From GCA-2699445 sp032127075 (GTDB taxonomy: Bacteria; Actinomycetota; Actinomycetes; S36-B12; GCA-2699445), in contig JAQAZZ010000222.1 of the NCBI GenBank assembly GCA_032127075.1, forward strand, positions 1 to 25,673: 25,673 nucleotides of DNA, given 5' to 3'. The position numbers and the translations under genes were made by a program. Below the pieces are notes generated by a model that saw nothing but the letters and a program-made list of their open reading frames with translations, was not told the origin of the DNA and did not search any database. This document shows positions 1 through 6,557 of this stretch, piece by piece. Numbering within the stretch: position 1 is the first letter of the stretch; every line of letters starts with the position of its first letter.

Positions 1-273
1 CTGCGCACCGGCGTCGACGGCTGGCTCGAAGATGACCTTGCCTTCGTCCGGCCCTGGGGCTTCGACCTGGACGAGATCAGCACCCCGACGAGTATCTGGC
101 ACGGCACCGAAGACCTGTTGGCCCCGATCGCCGACGGCCGCTGGCTGGCCGCCCACGTCCCCGGTGCGTCGCCACACGTGCTCGACGGCCAGGGGCACCT
201 GTCGCTGTGGGCCCACCACACCGGGGCGATGCTCGACGAGCTCCCCCACCACGCTCGAACAGAGCGGCCATGA
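1..273 (+). CDS. Alpha/beta hydrolase, C-terminal part (5' end outside window)
   Basis: Frame 1 is open from the window edge to TGA at 271-273 and gives 90 residues. The peptide carries the last two elements of an alpha/beta hydrolase fold: a strand ending in WHGTEDLLAP, where the Asp is the likely catalytic acid, and GQGHLSL, where His is the likely catalytic base. The nucleophile elbow lies upstream, outside the window. The substrate cannot be told. The segment RPWGFDLDEI followed by the WHG strand closely matches the same region of the hydrolase at 2422-3342 (RPWGFRLEDI, WHGEDD), so the two look like paralogues of one subfamily. Confidence is high for the fold, low for function. Confidence 0.85.
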   Translation: MRTGVDGWLEDDLAFVRPWGFDLDEISTPTSIWHGTEDLLAPIADGRWLAAHVPGASPHVLDGQGHLSLWAHHTGAMLDELPHHARTERP

Positions 274-321
274 CGTGGTCGATAAGCCCCCCGGCGCATC
301 GCGGCTGCTGAAGGGAGAAGC

Positions 322-564
322 CTGAAGCGCACCCGGCGCACCGTCGAGCGGGCGGCTGCGATCGCGCTTGTCGCGGTGGCTGGCGTGGCATCGCCGATCT
401 CGGATGTGACCGCCGGTGCGAACCGCGCGTCACGGAAGCAAGGTGGGCGCTGCGAGCCGGGAGCGCACCACGCCGAAGCGCCTGCGGTCCAGCGTGGCGA
501 TCCCGTCAGAGGTAGCGGCCGTAGGTGCGGACGGCGTCGGCCACTACCCGCGGACTCCCGCTGA
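322..564 (+). other. Possible orphan signal-peptide ORF or gene relic with CTG start
   Basis: This covers the gap between the left-edge hydrolase and the radical SAM gene. A purine-rich AAGGGAG (311-317) precedes a CTG at 322. Read as a start codon, it gives a basic N-terminus (KRTRRTVERAA), then a hydrophobic run AIALVAVAGVASP, which resembles a Sec signal peptide. After about residue 40 the reading becomes rich in Arg, Gly and His and runs antisense into the 3' end of the radical SAM gene, which real secreted proteins would not be expected to do. It is probably the 5' stub of a lost secreted-protein gene. It could also be chance. Confidence 0.2.
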
Positions 565-1408
565 ACAGCAGGGACAGCTCCGCGGAGAACAGGTATCCGC
601 ACTGGTCGCACAGTCCGGGGATCTCCACGCAGCGCCCACAGACCCATTGCTCGCCGTCCTCGACGAGGACGCACTGGTGGCAGGGGGTGGGCCAGGCGTT
701 CTCGGCGACCGCGGGCAGGGTGCTGGCCAGGTTGAGGATGGGGTAGCCCTGCCCGATGAGGCGGGCGAGCTCGGCGCAGGCGGCGCTGCGCTGCTGCGGG
801 CTCAGCGCCAGGTGCTCGGTTCCCGGGTACGGCGTGTGCAGGTTGAACGACGCTGCCCGCACGTTCGGCAACTCCTGGGCGAGGCGGGCGACATGCTCGA
901 TGTCGGTGAGGTTGCGCCTGTTGATCGCCATGTACAGGCAGATGTTGTCGCGCGGGGCCGCGGCGATGCTGGCCATGACCTTGTCGTAGGTGGTGCCGCG
1001 GATCTGGTCGTGGTGCTCGCGGGTGCCATCGACGCTCACCAGGATCAGGTCGGCCTCCGGCAGGTCCAGCCCGAACGTGCCGTTGGTGACCACATCGACC
1101 ATCGCGAACCCCATGCGCTTGGCCTCGAGCACCAGGTCGCGCAGACGGCGGTCGCCGTCGCGCCACAGGAACGGCTCACCGCCGTACAGCATGAGGATCC
1201 GCACGCCCTGTGCGGCCAGCGACGCCATGTCGGCTCGCACCTGTTCGAGGGAGTAGTCAACCCGTCTGATGTTGCCCACCACGCAGTGCTGGCAGGCCAG
1301 GTTGCAGCGGTCGGTGACGATGACGGAACCCACGATCGGATCCCGGCGGCGCAGCAGCACGGTGGTCAGGCCGAACCAGGCCAACTCGACCCAGGTGCGA
1401 CGCTTCAT
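506..1408 (-). CDS. Radical SAM protein with three C-terminal CxxC pairs
   Basis: This 300-residue protein has the radical SAM cluster motif CNLACQHC (Cys 35, 39 and 42), which binds the 4Fe-4S cluster that cleaves S-adenosylmethionine. It also has the GGEP motif (76-79) that contacts SAM. The segment VTNGTFG (about 107-113) and LILVSVDGT (about 121-129) fit the partial TIM barrel. The tail holds CHQC (243-246), CGRC (257-260) and CDQC (267-270), spaced like an auxiliary Fe-S or zinc site, but it is not a textbook SPASM pattern. I chose the ATG at 1406-1408 because GGAGG lies eight bases upstream on the minus strand. In-frame starts further upstream add only an Arg-rich leader. It stands alone, with no recognisable peptide substrate beside it. 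The reaction is unknown; peptide or cofactor modification are both possible. Confidence 0.9.
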   Translation of the reverse strand: MKRRTWVELAWFGLTTVLLRRRDPIVGSVIVTDRCNLACQHCVVGNIRRVDYSLEQVRADMASLAAQGVRILMLYGGEPFLWRDGDRRLRDLVLEAKRMGFAMVDVVTNGTFGLDLPEADLILVSVDGTREHHDQIRGTTYDKVMASIAAAPRDNICLYMAINRRNLTDIEHVARLAQELPNVRAASFNLHTPYPGTEHLALSPQQRSAACAELARLIGQGYPILNLASTLPAVAENAWPTPCHQCVLVEDGEQWVCGRCVEIPGLCDQCGYLFSAELSLLFSGSPRVVADAVRTYGRYL

Positions 1409-1517
1409 CGCCCGCCTCCGTACACCTCTACCCATGACTCTACGCTTGCAGCCCGCGCGGCGGCGCGAGCGAGTACCGGCGCAGCGCAAGCCACCGTTTG
1501 CGCTGGATTAGCCTCGC

Positions 1518-1523
1518 TAGGCT
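1518..1523 (+). promoter_or_regulatory. -10 element TAGGCT, probable leaderless promoter
   Basis: TAGGCT fits the actinobacterial TAnnnT -10 pattern and ends exactly six bases before the ATG at 1530. There is no Shine-Dalgarno sequence in between, so the mRNA probably starts at or next to the start codon. TTTGCG at 1497-1502 is a weak -35 candidate with a short spacer. The same TAGGCT-N6-ATG layout occurs before the ABC transporter at 11883. Confidence 0.5.
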
Positions 1524-1529
1524 GACCCG

Positions 1530-1829
1530 ATGTACCGAACACTTTCGATGTACCCGAAGTCGGCGGACCCGGCGCAGGTCGACGAGGTCGTGCAGCGCAG
1601 CGCGGCGGCCTTCAAACAGAGCCCGGGATTCCAGTCCTTCACCACGAGCGTCGATGCCCTCATGGGCCCGGGGGCGAAGCACGGCGAGGTCGCGCGCGTG
1701 GTCGTGGCGGATTTCGACACGCTCGAGCATGCGCTGGGTGCCCTGGACGCCGAGTCGTTCCGGGAGGTCCGCGCCGCCGTCGAACGGCTCGGGCCCACGC
1801 ACTACCTCTTCGAGTGCCGCGAGGTCTGA
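1530..1829 (+). CDS. Small dimeric alpha-beta barrel (ferredoxin-like) protein
   Basis: This 99-residue protein starts MYRTLSMYPKSADP and ends THYLFECREV. The alternation of strand (RTLSMYP), helix (AQVDEVVQRSAAAFKQ), strand, a strand-forming ARVVVADFDT, helix (LEHALGAL) and final strand fits the dimeric alpha-beta barrel superfamily, which includes EthD-like and stress-responsive A/B-barrel proteins. I see no conserved catalytic residue that would choose between an enzyme and a binding protein. The start is set by the TAGGCT element six bases upstream, which suggests leaderless translation. It is divergent from the radical SAM gene with about 120 bases between them, so the two share an intergenic promoter region but no evident function. 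Confidence 0.75.
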   Translation: MYRTLSMYPKSADPAQVDEVVQRSAAAFKQSPGFQSFTTSVDALMGPGAKHGEVARVVVADFDTLEHALGALDAESFREVRAAVERLGPTHYLFECREV

Positions 1830-1877
1830 GGCCGCGCCTGCCCGCGTCGTGCACCCCGAACCCACGAGACGGCGGCG

Positions 1878-2063
1878 TCAGTGCGCCCGGCGGACCAATG
1901 CGAACGGCACGCGCAGCGTCCCGCGATCGGTGGCCACCGCGTAGCGGGTCCGCTTGTGCTGGATGACCCGCCCTGTTGTCCCGGCGTTCCTGGGATCGTC
2001 CACCATGACGATGTCGGTGCCCACCGGCAGGACCCCGACCATTTCACGGATCTTGTTGAGCAC
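1878..2063 (-). CDS. Hypothetical 61-residue protein with SH3/KOW-like strand pattern
   Basis: Reading from a GTG at 2063 (or an ATG at 2042), the peptide is short, with a run of alternating hydrophobic residues: GTDIVMVDDP, TGRVIQHKRTRYAVATDRG, TLRVPFALVRRA. This is the pattern of a small beta barrel in which a Gly-Arg-Val turn resembles a KOW or SH3-like core. I do not recognise a family. There is no clear ribosome binding site before either start, so the start is unsure. It lies convergent to the gene ending at 1829 with 48 bases between them. It reads like a real protein because the amino-acid pattern is balanced, unlike the Arg/Pro/Ala-rich shadow frames around it. Function is unknown. 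Confidence 0.5.
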   Translation of the reverse strand: MLNKIREMVGVLPVGTDIVMVDDPRNAGTTGRVIQHKRTRYAVATDRGTLRVPFALVRRAH

Positions 2064-2092
2064 CCGGGGAGAACCGGATCATTCGAGAGGCC

Positions 2093-2425
2093 GTGGCAAG
2101 GTGCGCGACCGCCTTGGGGGAGTACCCGCAGGCGTCCTATGAGACGGCGAACGGCGGGTCCGTGCCGCGACTACCCCATCGCCTACGAGACCCTCACGAC
2201 GTCCTCCTCATCACCGTCTGGCCGTCGAGCGGATCGCAGCGCAACGAGGCCTGCCGAGTCGCGCCTCCCCTTCCCGACCGGGCGCCGGTCCTGCGCAAGG
2301 GCTTGTTGCCGGTGCTGCCGTCGAAGAAGATGGGAGTGTGGGCGCCCACCCGGAAGAGTCATCCGCAGCGCAAGGCGGGTCCGCGGCGCCGGGCCATGGC
2401 CTTGACGAACAACGGCAGGACGTGA
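2093..2425 (+). CDS. Doubtful 110-residue ORF, overlapping the next hydrolase by GTGA
   Basis: This frame is open from about 2060 and could start at GTG 2093. Its third codon positions are mostly G or C, as in the real genes here, and its TGA (2423-2425) overlaps the GTG start of the hydrolase at 2422. That is a layout seen in translationally coupled genes. Against it, the peptide is rich in Pro, Arg and Ser, shows no domain I know, and GAGAGG lies too close to the GTG to act as a ribosome binding site. It could be a decayed gene or chance open frame in GC-rich DNA. Apart from this ORF I see nothing in 2064-2421. Confidence 0.25.
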   Translation: MARCATALGEYPQASYETANGGSVPRLPHRLRDPHDVLLITVWPSSGSQRNEACRVAPPLPDRAPVLRKGLLPVLPSKKMGVWAPTRKSHPQRKAGPRRRAMALTNNGRT

Positions 2426-2451
2426 GCGGCCCGGCCGTGAGCGGCCCGGCC
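2422..2451 (+). repeat. Two exact 15-base tandem repeats at the hydrolase start
   Basis: GTGAGCGGCCCGGCC occurs twice in a row and is followed by a third, diverged copy (GTGGGCGGCCTGGAC, 2452-2466). Each copy encodes VSGPA-like residues in the hydrolase frame and begins with GTG, so each could serve as a start codon. A repeat-length change would alter only the N-terminal tail. Confidence 0.8.
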
Positions 2452-3342
2452 GTGGGCGGCCTGGACGCGGGCGGGACTGTGAACCTCAGCGATGGGCGGG
2501 TTCTTGGCTACGTCCAGCACGGAGACCCCGAGGGGAAGCCGGTCCTGGCCTTCCACGGCATCCCCTCGTCCCGCCTCGCGAGCCGGGTGTTCCACCAAGC
2601 CGCGCTGGACCTCGGCATCAGGATCATCGGGCTCGATCGGCCGGGGATGGGTCTGTCGGACTACAGGCCGGGCAGGCGGCTGCTGGACTGGCCGGATGAC
2701 GTCATCGAGTTCGCCGATCGTGCGGCGATCGAGCGCTTCGCCGTGGTCGGTGGATCCGGTGGTGTGCCCTCGACGTTGGCGTGCGCGTACAAGATCCCGC
2801 AACGCCTCACGTCGGTGGCGGTCCTCTTCGGGCCCGGCCCACCGGGGGCTCCCGGGGCCGCCGGGGGCGGGAGCCGGTCTCGGCGCATGCGGAGCTTCCT
2901 CGCCCGGAAGGGTCCGCTGTGGATCCCCGAACTGGGAATGAGGGCGACGTCGCGGGCGCTGCAGCGGGACCCGGACCAGGCCTTCCGGCGGATCTTCCGC
3001 GATCTGTCCGCTCCGGACAGGTCGGCACTCGACCGGCCCGACGTGAAGCGGCAGTACGTCGCCATGATGCGCGAGGCGTTCCGCACCGGCGCGCGCGGTG
3101 CGGCGCTGGACTACGTGCTGATCAAGAGGCCCTGGGGCTTCCGGCTCGAGGACATCGCAGCGACGGTCCACCTCTGGCACGGCGAGGACGACACCCTCGT
3201 CCCGCCGGCGATGGGCCGCTACCTCGCAAGGGTCATCCCGGACTGCAGGGCCCGGTTCCTGCCCGACGAGGGGCACTTCTCGTTGCTGTCCCGCCACGTC
3301 GAGGAGATCCTGACCGTGCTGGTGCCGGAATCGGGGTCCTGA
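2422..3342 (+). CDS. Alpha/beta hydrolase, paralogue of the left-edge gene
   Basis: From GTG 2422 this is a 306-residue protein. It has the oxyanion strand VLAFHGIPSS (41-50), GLDRPGMGLSD (70-80), and a nucleophile elbow VVGGSGGVP with Ser112. The acid is in WHGEDDTLVP (Asp257) and the base in DEGHFSLL (His285), so the catalytic triad is complete. No signal peptide is visible, so it is probably cytoplasmic. A flexible cap region (about 140-230) is rich in Arg and Gly and gives no substrate clue. The start is uncertain: GTGs at 2422, 2437, 2452 and 2479 are all in frame inside a tandem repeat, and the fold proper begins near residue 21. The family includes esterases, lipases, haloperoxidases and C-C hydrolases; I cannot choose among them. 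Confidence 0.85.
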   Translation: MSGPAVSGPAVGGLDAGGTVNLSDGRVLGYVQHGDPEGKPVLAFHGIPSSRLASRVFHQAALDLGIRIIGLDRPGMGLSDYRPGRRLLDWPDDVIEFADRAAIERFAVVGGSGGVPSTLACAYKIPQRLTSVAVLFGPGPPGAPGAAGGGSRSRRMRSFLARKGPLWIPELGMRATSRALQRDPDQAFRRIFRDLSAPDRSALDRPDVKRQYVAMMREAFRTGARGAALDYVLIKRPWGFRLEDIAATVHLWHGEDDTLVPPAMGRYLARVIPDCRARFLPDEGHFSLLSRHVEEILTVLVPESGS

Positions 3343-3427
3343 CCGGCCGCACCTGGGCGCACGCCCCGCACGCCGCCTGCGTGGGCGCGGCAGCGGGCCG
3401 CGCAACTGTGGATGCAGCCCTGCGAGA

Positions 3428-4333
3428 ATGGGATGCGGGGTGGTTCCCGTGGGCGAGGCGGCAGCAGTCGGACCGGGCAGCCGGGAGTGGACCGAGGCGG
3501 TGAACGGCGCCGCGTTGCGGGTGGAGCAGATCGGCGCCGGGGACGAGACGGTCGTGTTCTCCCCGGCGTTTTTCACCGACCGCGGGATGTTCCGGCCCAC
3601 CATGGCCGAGCTGAGCGGCAGCCACCGCTGTGTTGCCTACGACCACCGCGGCCAGGGCGACAGCGGCCTGGGTGCCGCCGAGTCGCCGTGGCACGGCCTC
3701 GGAGTCGAGGCGATGTATGCCGATGCGGTCGCGCTGCTCGACGGGCTGGGAATCGGCAGCTGCCACTGGGTGGGGGCCTCGCTGGGTGGTTTCGTCGGAA
3801 TCCGGCTGGCCGCCCGCCAGCCCGACCGGGTGCGGTCGCTGGTGCTGATCGGGCCGGTGGTGGAACCCTCCGCCAGGTCGCTGCTGCTGAAGATCGACCT
3901 CGGTGGGCTCGCGCTGTCCGCCGGCCGAGCGCTGGGACCGCTGGGCGTCGCAGTGCGGGACCGCCTCACCGAACGCATGATGGCGGCCATGCTGGGGCCG
4001 GCGTTCATGGCCGACCCGGCGCGTGCCGGCGAGCGTGACCGATGGCGCCGGGTGTTCCGCGCGCAAGTGGCGCCGGAGCGCGCGGCTGAGATCCGCGCGA
4101 TGTACCGGCACCCCGGCAACCCGCCTGCGCTGCTGCACCGGGTCGGGACGCCGACCCTGGTCATGGTCGGCGAGGACGAGCCCGGGGGAACCGGCGGGGC
4201 GCAGCGGGTGCAGGCCGCCATTCCCGACGCGCGGCTGGCGGTCATCCCAGCCGCCGGGCACATGGTTCTGGTCGAGGAGCCGCAGGCCGGGACCGCCGCC
4301 ATCGCGGGCTTCATCCGCGGCGACGGTCCGTAG
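3428..4333 (+). CDS. Alpha/beta hydrolase (second, distinct subfamily)
   Basis: This 301-residue protein has strand and oxyanion region VVFSPAFFTDRGMF (42-55), AYDHRGQGDSG (70-80), and nucleophile elbow WVGASLGGFVG with Ser118. A strand VMVGEDEPG (about 246-253) supplies an acidic residue, and AAGHMVLVEEP supplies His278. The AYDHRGQGDS form is typical of the large 3-oxoadipate enol-lactonase/haloperoxidase-like group, but that likeness does not fix the substrate. The start could be ATG 3428 or a GTG a few codons later; no good ribosome binding site is seen. It lies 85 bases downstream of another hydrolase gene but differs from it in the signature motifs, so it is not a recent duplicate. Confidence 0.85.
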   Translation: MGCGVVPVGEAAAVGPGSREWTEAVNGAALRVEQIGAGDETVVFSPAFFTDRGMFRPTMAELSGSHRCVAYDHRGQGDSGLGAAESPWHGLGVEAMYADAVALLDGLGIGSCHWVGASLGGFVGIRLAARQPDRVRSLVLIGPVVEPSARSLLLKIDLGGLALSAGRALGPLGVAVRDRLTERMMAAMLGPAFMADPARAGERDRWRRVFRAQVAPERAAEIRAMYRHPGNPPALLHRVGTPTLVMVGEDEPGGTGGAQRVQAAIPDARLAVIPAAGHMVLVEEPQAGTAAIAGFIRGDGP

Positions 4334-4639
4334 CCTGCTGACACCGCTGCCGGCGGGTTCGAGGTGTCCTGCTGGGGAAAGCACCACGGGTGCGAAACCT
4401 GGCCAATCGGCTGGGTCTCGGGACTGCTCCCCGGCGCGCGGCGGTCGCAGTCACGGGGCCGACCCTGGCCCGCCGTCGTTCACGGTGAGGGCAGCGCGGG
4501 CGGCACCCGGAACTGATGGACGGCATGACCCGGACGTGCCGCCGCGGACCCGGGCGGATATGGTCTCGGTACGCGCACGCCCGATCCGAGCGCCCCGCGG
4601 CGATGAGCGTTCGCGCCGCACCGACGGAGAGGATCCCCC
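4334..4639. other. Gene-poor gap (about 300 bases)
   Basis: I find no convincing gene, RNA or terminator here. GGGTTCGAGG near 4358 resembles a tRNA T-loop, but the flanking bases do not pair, so it is not a tRNA. The right end holds the ribosome binding site of the next gene (GAGAGGA, 4627-4633). The promoter of that gene presumably lies here but I cannot place it. Confidence 0.6.
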
Positions 4640-5158
4640 ATGGCAGTCTCTATCCCCCCTGCCCCGCCCGGGTACACGCGCCTGCTGATGAAGAGCAAGT
4701 ACGGCGCCGGCCGTGACTTCCGCGTCCTTGATCCCCTGACCGAGGAGCAGTTGTTCTACGTCGACGGCAAGATGGGCACGCGGCCGAAGGCCGACGTCCA
4801 GGCCGGCGACGGCACGGTGCTCTACCAGGTGCGCGGCAGGATGTTCGGTATCCCCAAGCGCATGGACATCACGGATGCGAACGGCAACCAGTACGCGCAC
4901 ATGCACGCCCGGCCATTCACGTTCGTCAAAGACAAGATCGACGTCACCTTGGCCTCCGGTGAGCAGTGGCTGCTCGAGGGCGACATCATCGAGAAGAACT
5001 ACGCCGTCGACGACAGCACCGGACGGCATGTCATCCAGATCACCCAGAAGTGGATCCAGATCCGCGACCAGTACGTCGTCGACATCGCAGACGGTGTCGA
5101 GCCCGCCGCCGCGCTCGCCCTGGTCTGGGCCATCGACCGTTGGGTGGAGCGCGACTGA
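4640..5158 (+). CDS. LURP-one-related (tubby C-terminal-like) protein
   Basis: This 172-residue protein reads YGAGRDFRVLDP, LFYVDGKMGTRPKADVQ, VLYQVRGRMFGIPKRMDI and WLLEGDIIEKNYAVDD. Repeated short strands with a 'tilted' pattern such as LYQVRGRMFGIPKRMDITD are the mark of the LURP-one-related family, which forms a tubby-like beta barrel around a central helix. The hydrophobic C-terminal helix (AAALALVWAIDRWVE) fits that central helix. In this family the biochemical role is mostly unknown; phosphoinositide or lipid binding has been proposed from the fold. There is no signal peptide. GAGAGGA lies seven bases before the ATG, which makes the start secure. It stands alone between two long gaps. 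Confidence 0.85.
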   Translation: MAVSIPPAPPGYTRLLMKSKYGAGRDFRVLDPLTEEQLFYVDGKMGTRPKADVQAGDGTVLYQVRGRMFGIPKRMDITDANGNQYAHMHARPFTFVKDKIDVTLASGEQWLLEGDIIEKNYAVDDSTGRHVIQITQKWIQIRDQYVVDIADGVEPAAALALVWAIDRWVERD

Positions 5159-5642
5159 CCAGCACGGGTTCTCGGGTTGCGGCTCGGTGATCGGCCAGCG
5201 GTGGCGCAGGCCTGCACGCGGGTCCGTCCGCCACCGGGCGGGGGAGTGTGCGTCGTCGCCCTTTTCGGCGCCTCCCAGAACCACGCCCAGGCCCCGTTCC
5301 ACCATCGCCGGCAACGTCCGGCGGTCGTGAGAACCACCGGAGACGGTCTCAGGGTGGTATTCGCCGACGCACCAGCCCCAGACTGAACGGGGCGAGGCGG
5401 CCGCGGTCTGCGGTCTGCGGTCGGTGTACGAGGCGGCTACCGAGGGGTACGGACGCCCGGACCTGATTGTGGCGGCGGTCGAACTGCGACGTGTCGAGCG
5501 GTGAGGCTGGCCCGGCGCGGCGCCCGGCCCTTGTGGCAGTTGCGCACGGGACGTTCGACACTCGGCCGCGAGCGTGTCGGGGGATAGGCAGGAATTGGGA
5601 GGAGTCCATTGCGGGCTTCCCCGATGAGAGGAGGCGAGCACC
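5159..5642. other. Gene-poor gap (about 480 bases) with a hairpin near its right end
   Basis: Several frames are open across 5160-5480 on both strands, but none has a start with a ribosome binding site or a recognisable domain, so I call no gene. One plus-strand frame closes at 5502-5504 after a fairly protein-like stretch ending DLIVAAVELRRVER, without a start codon, so it may be a relic. GCGGTCT-type units repeat briefly at 5402-5420. A hairpin with arms CGACACTCG and CGAG-CG-TGTCG lies at 5556-5579, about 65 bases before the next start codon. It could be a regulatory or terminator stem, but it lacks a T-run. Confidence 0.5.
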
Positions 5643-6107
5643 ATGAACGCGGGAGACAAGAGGATGCGCATTGCGATGCTGTGGGTGACCGCCGCGGTGA
5701 CCTACGCCCTCATGATGCTGATGTACCTGCTGGTCATTCCGGATGCCTTGGAGGAGGCGCTGGCCGGCCAGATGGATGAGATGGCCCTGGACGGCTTCGC
5801 CGGCTGGTGGTTGGTGGGGGAGATCATCCCCGTCCTGGCGATGGCGGTGGTGAACCTGCTGGCCCACAACCGGGCGGTCCAGTGGGCGAACGCGGTTCTG
5901 GGTGTGGTCTACGGGACGTTCACCTCACTCGAGTTGGTCGGCCTGCTGGCCGGTGAAGGATTCGTCGCGGTGGTGCCCCTGTACCTGTCGGTGGCAGCCA
6001 TCGGGTTCCTGATCGCCGGGCTCAGCATCGGTGAGTTGCGCAAACCGGCCACCGGCGCAGCCCCGGCTGGTGAGGCGGCCGAGCACCGCGAGCAGGTCAC
6101 CGCCTGA
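5643..6107 (+). CDS. Small four-helix integral membrane protein
   Basis: This 154-residue protein has four hydrophobic segments: about 12-34 (MLWVTAAVTYALMMLMYLLV), about 50-74 (GFAGWWLVGEIIPVLAMAVV), about 82-104, and about 107-128 (VAVVPLYLSVAAIGFLIAGL). The last 25 residues are hydrophilic and likely cytoplasmic. The organisation resembles the many actinobacterial DUF-type four-helix proteins of unknown role; I recognise no transport or enzymatic motif. A strong ribosome binding site, GAGAGGAGG, ends eight bases before the ATG, so the start is firm and translation is probably efficient. It is flanked by two gene-poor gaps and appears to be a single-gene unit. Confidence 0.85.
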   Translation: MNAGDKRMRIAMLWVTAAVTYALMMLMYLLVIPDALEEALAGQMDEMALDGFAGWWLVGEIIPVLAMAVVNLLAHNRAVQWANAVLGVVYGTFTSLELVGLLAGEGFVAVVPLYLSVAAIGFLIAGLSIGELRKPATGAAPAGEAAEHREQVTA

Positions 6108-6557
6108 CCGGACGATCCACTGCCCAAGTGCACATACAAGGTCCGCTCCAGGAAGTCCCGCGGCTACTAGGGCGTCACCGTGCGGTTGATGCGGTCGGCG
6201 CTGCCACGAACCGGGCAGCAGCCCACACAGCGGTCGTGCGGCGGAAGCGGTAGTTGGTCCACCGCCCGTGGGATCCGGCAGCAGGGCAGCAGCCCGGTGC
6301 GGGGTCCGCCAGCGTCTGAGGACGCCGCGGATCCCCCGCACCGGGCCGGAACCGATGTGTCCCAGGCGAAGTGCTTGCCCCTGCGCTTCTGGCCAGCGTA
6401 GACAGCCGATATGCAGGCGCCTGCTGTGGCCGATCCCCGCATCGCCCCCGGTGGCATGGTCGGCTCGGTCCGGCGGCTGCGGAGCGGATCCGACGCCCCC
6501 GGTGCAATGCCCGGACGCCTATCGGCGCCTGCCCCGGTCGTCGTGGTGCCGGAGGAT
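6108..6557. other. Gene-poor gap (about 450 bases) with a doubtful minus-strand ORF
   Basis: On the minus strand an ORF of 96 codons (6457 down to 6167) starts MPPGAMRG and ends DRINRTVTP. It contains a Cys cluster (DRCVGCC) and mostly, though not strongly, G/C third positions. It has no recognisable domain and no clear ribosome binding site. If it is real it would follow the methyltransferase gene on the same strand at a distance of 100 bases. Otherwise this is non-coding or decayed sequence. I see no RNA gene in it. Confidence 0.35.

Noticed and set aside
416..1525. Long plus-strand frame (369 codons) across the radical SAM gene
   Set aside because: It lies antisense to a clear radical SAM protein and its own translation shows no domain; it is a shadow of GC-rich codon usage.
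3350..3400. Hairpin GCACGC-CGCCT-GCGTG as a terminator between hydrolases
   Set aside because: The stem is short with a bulge and there is no T-run; in such GC-rich DNA it is likely by chance.
4355..4370. GGGTTCGAGG as a tRNA T-arm
   Set aside because: The bases on either side do not pair and no anticodon or acceptor stem can be built around it.
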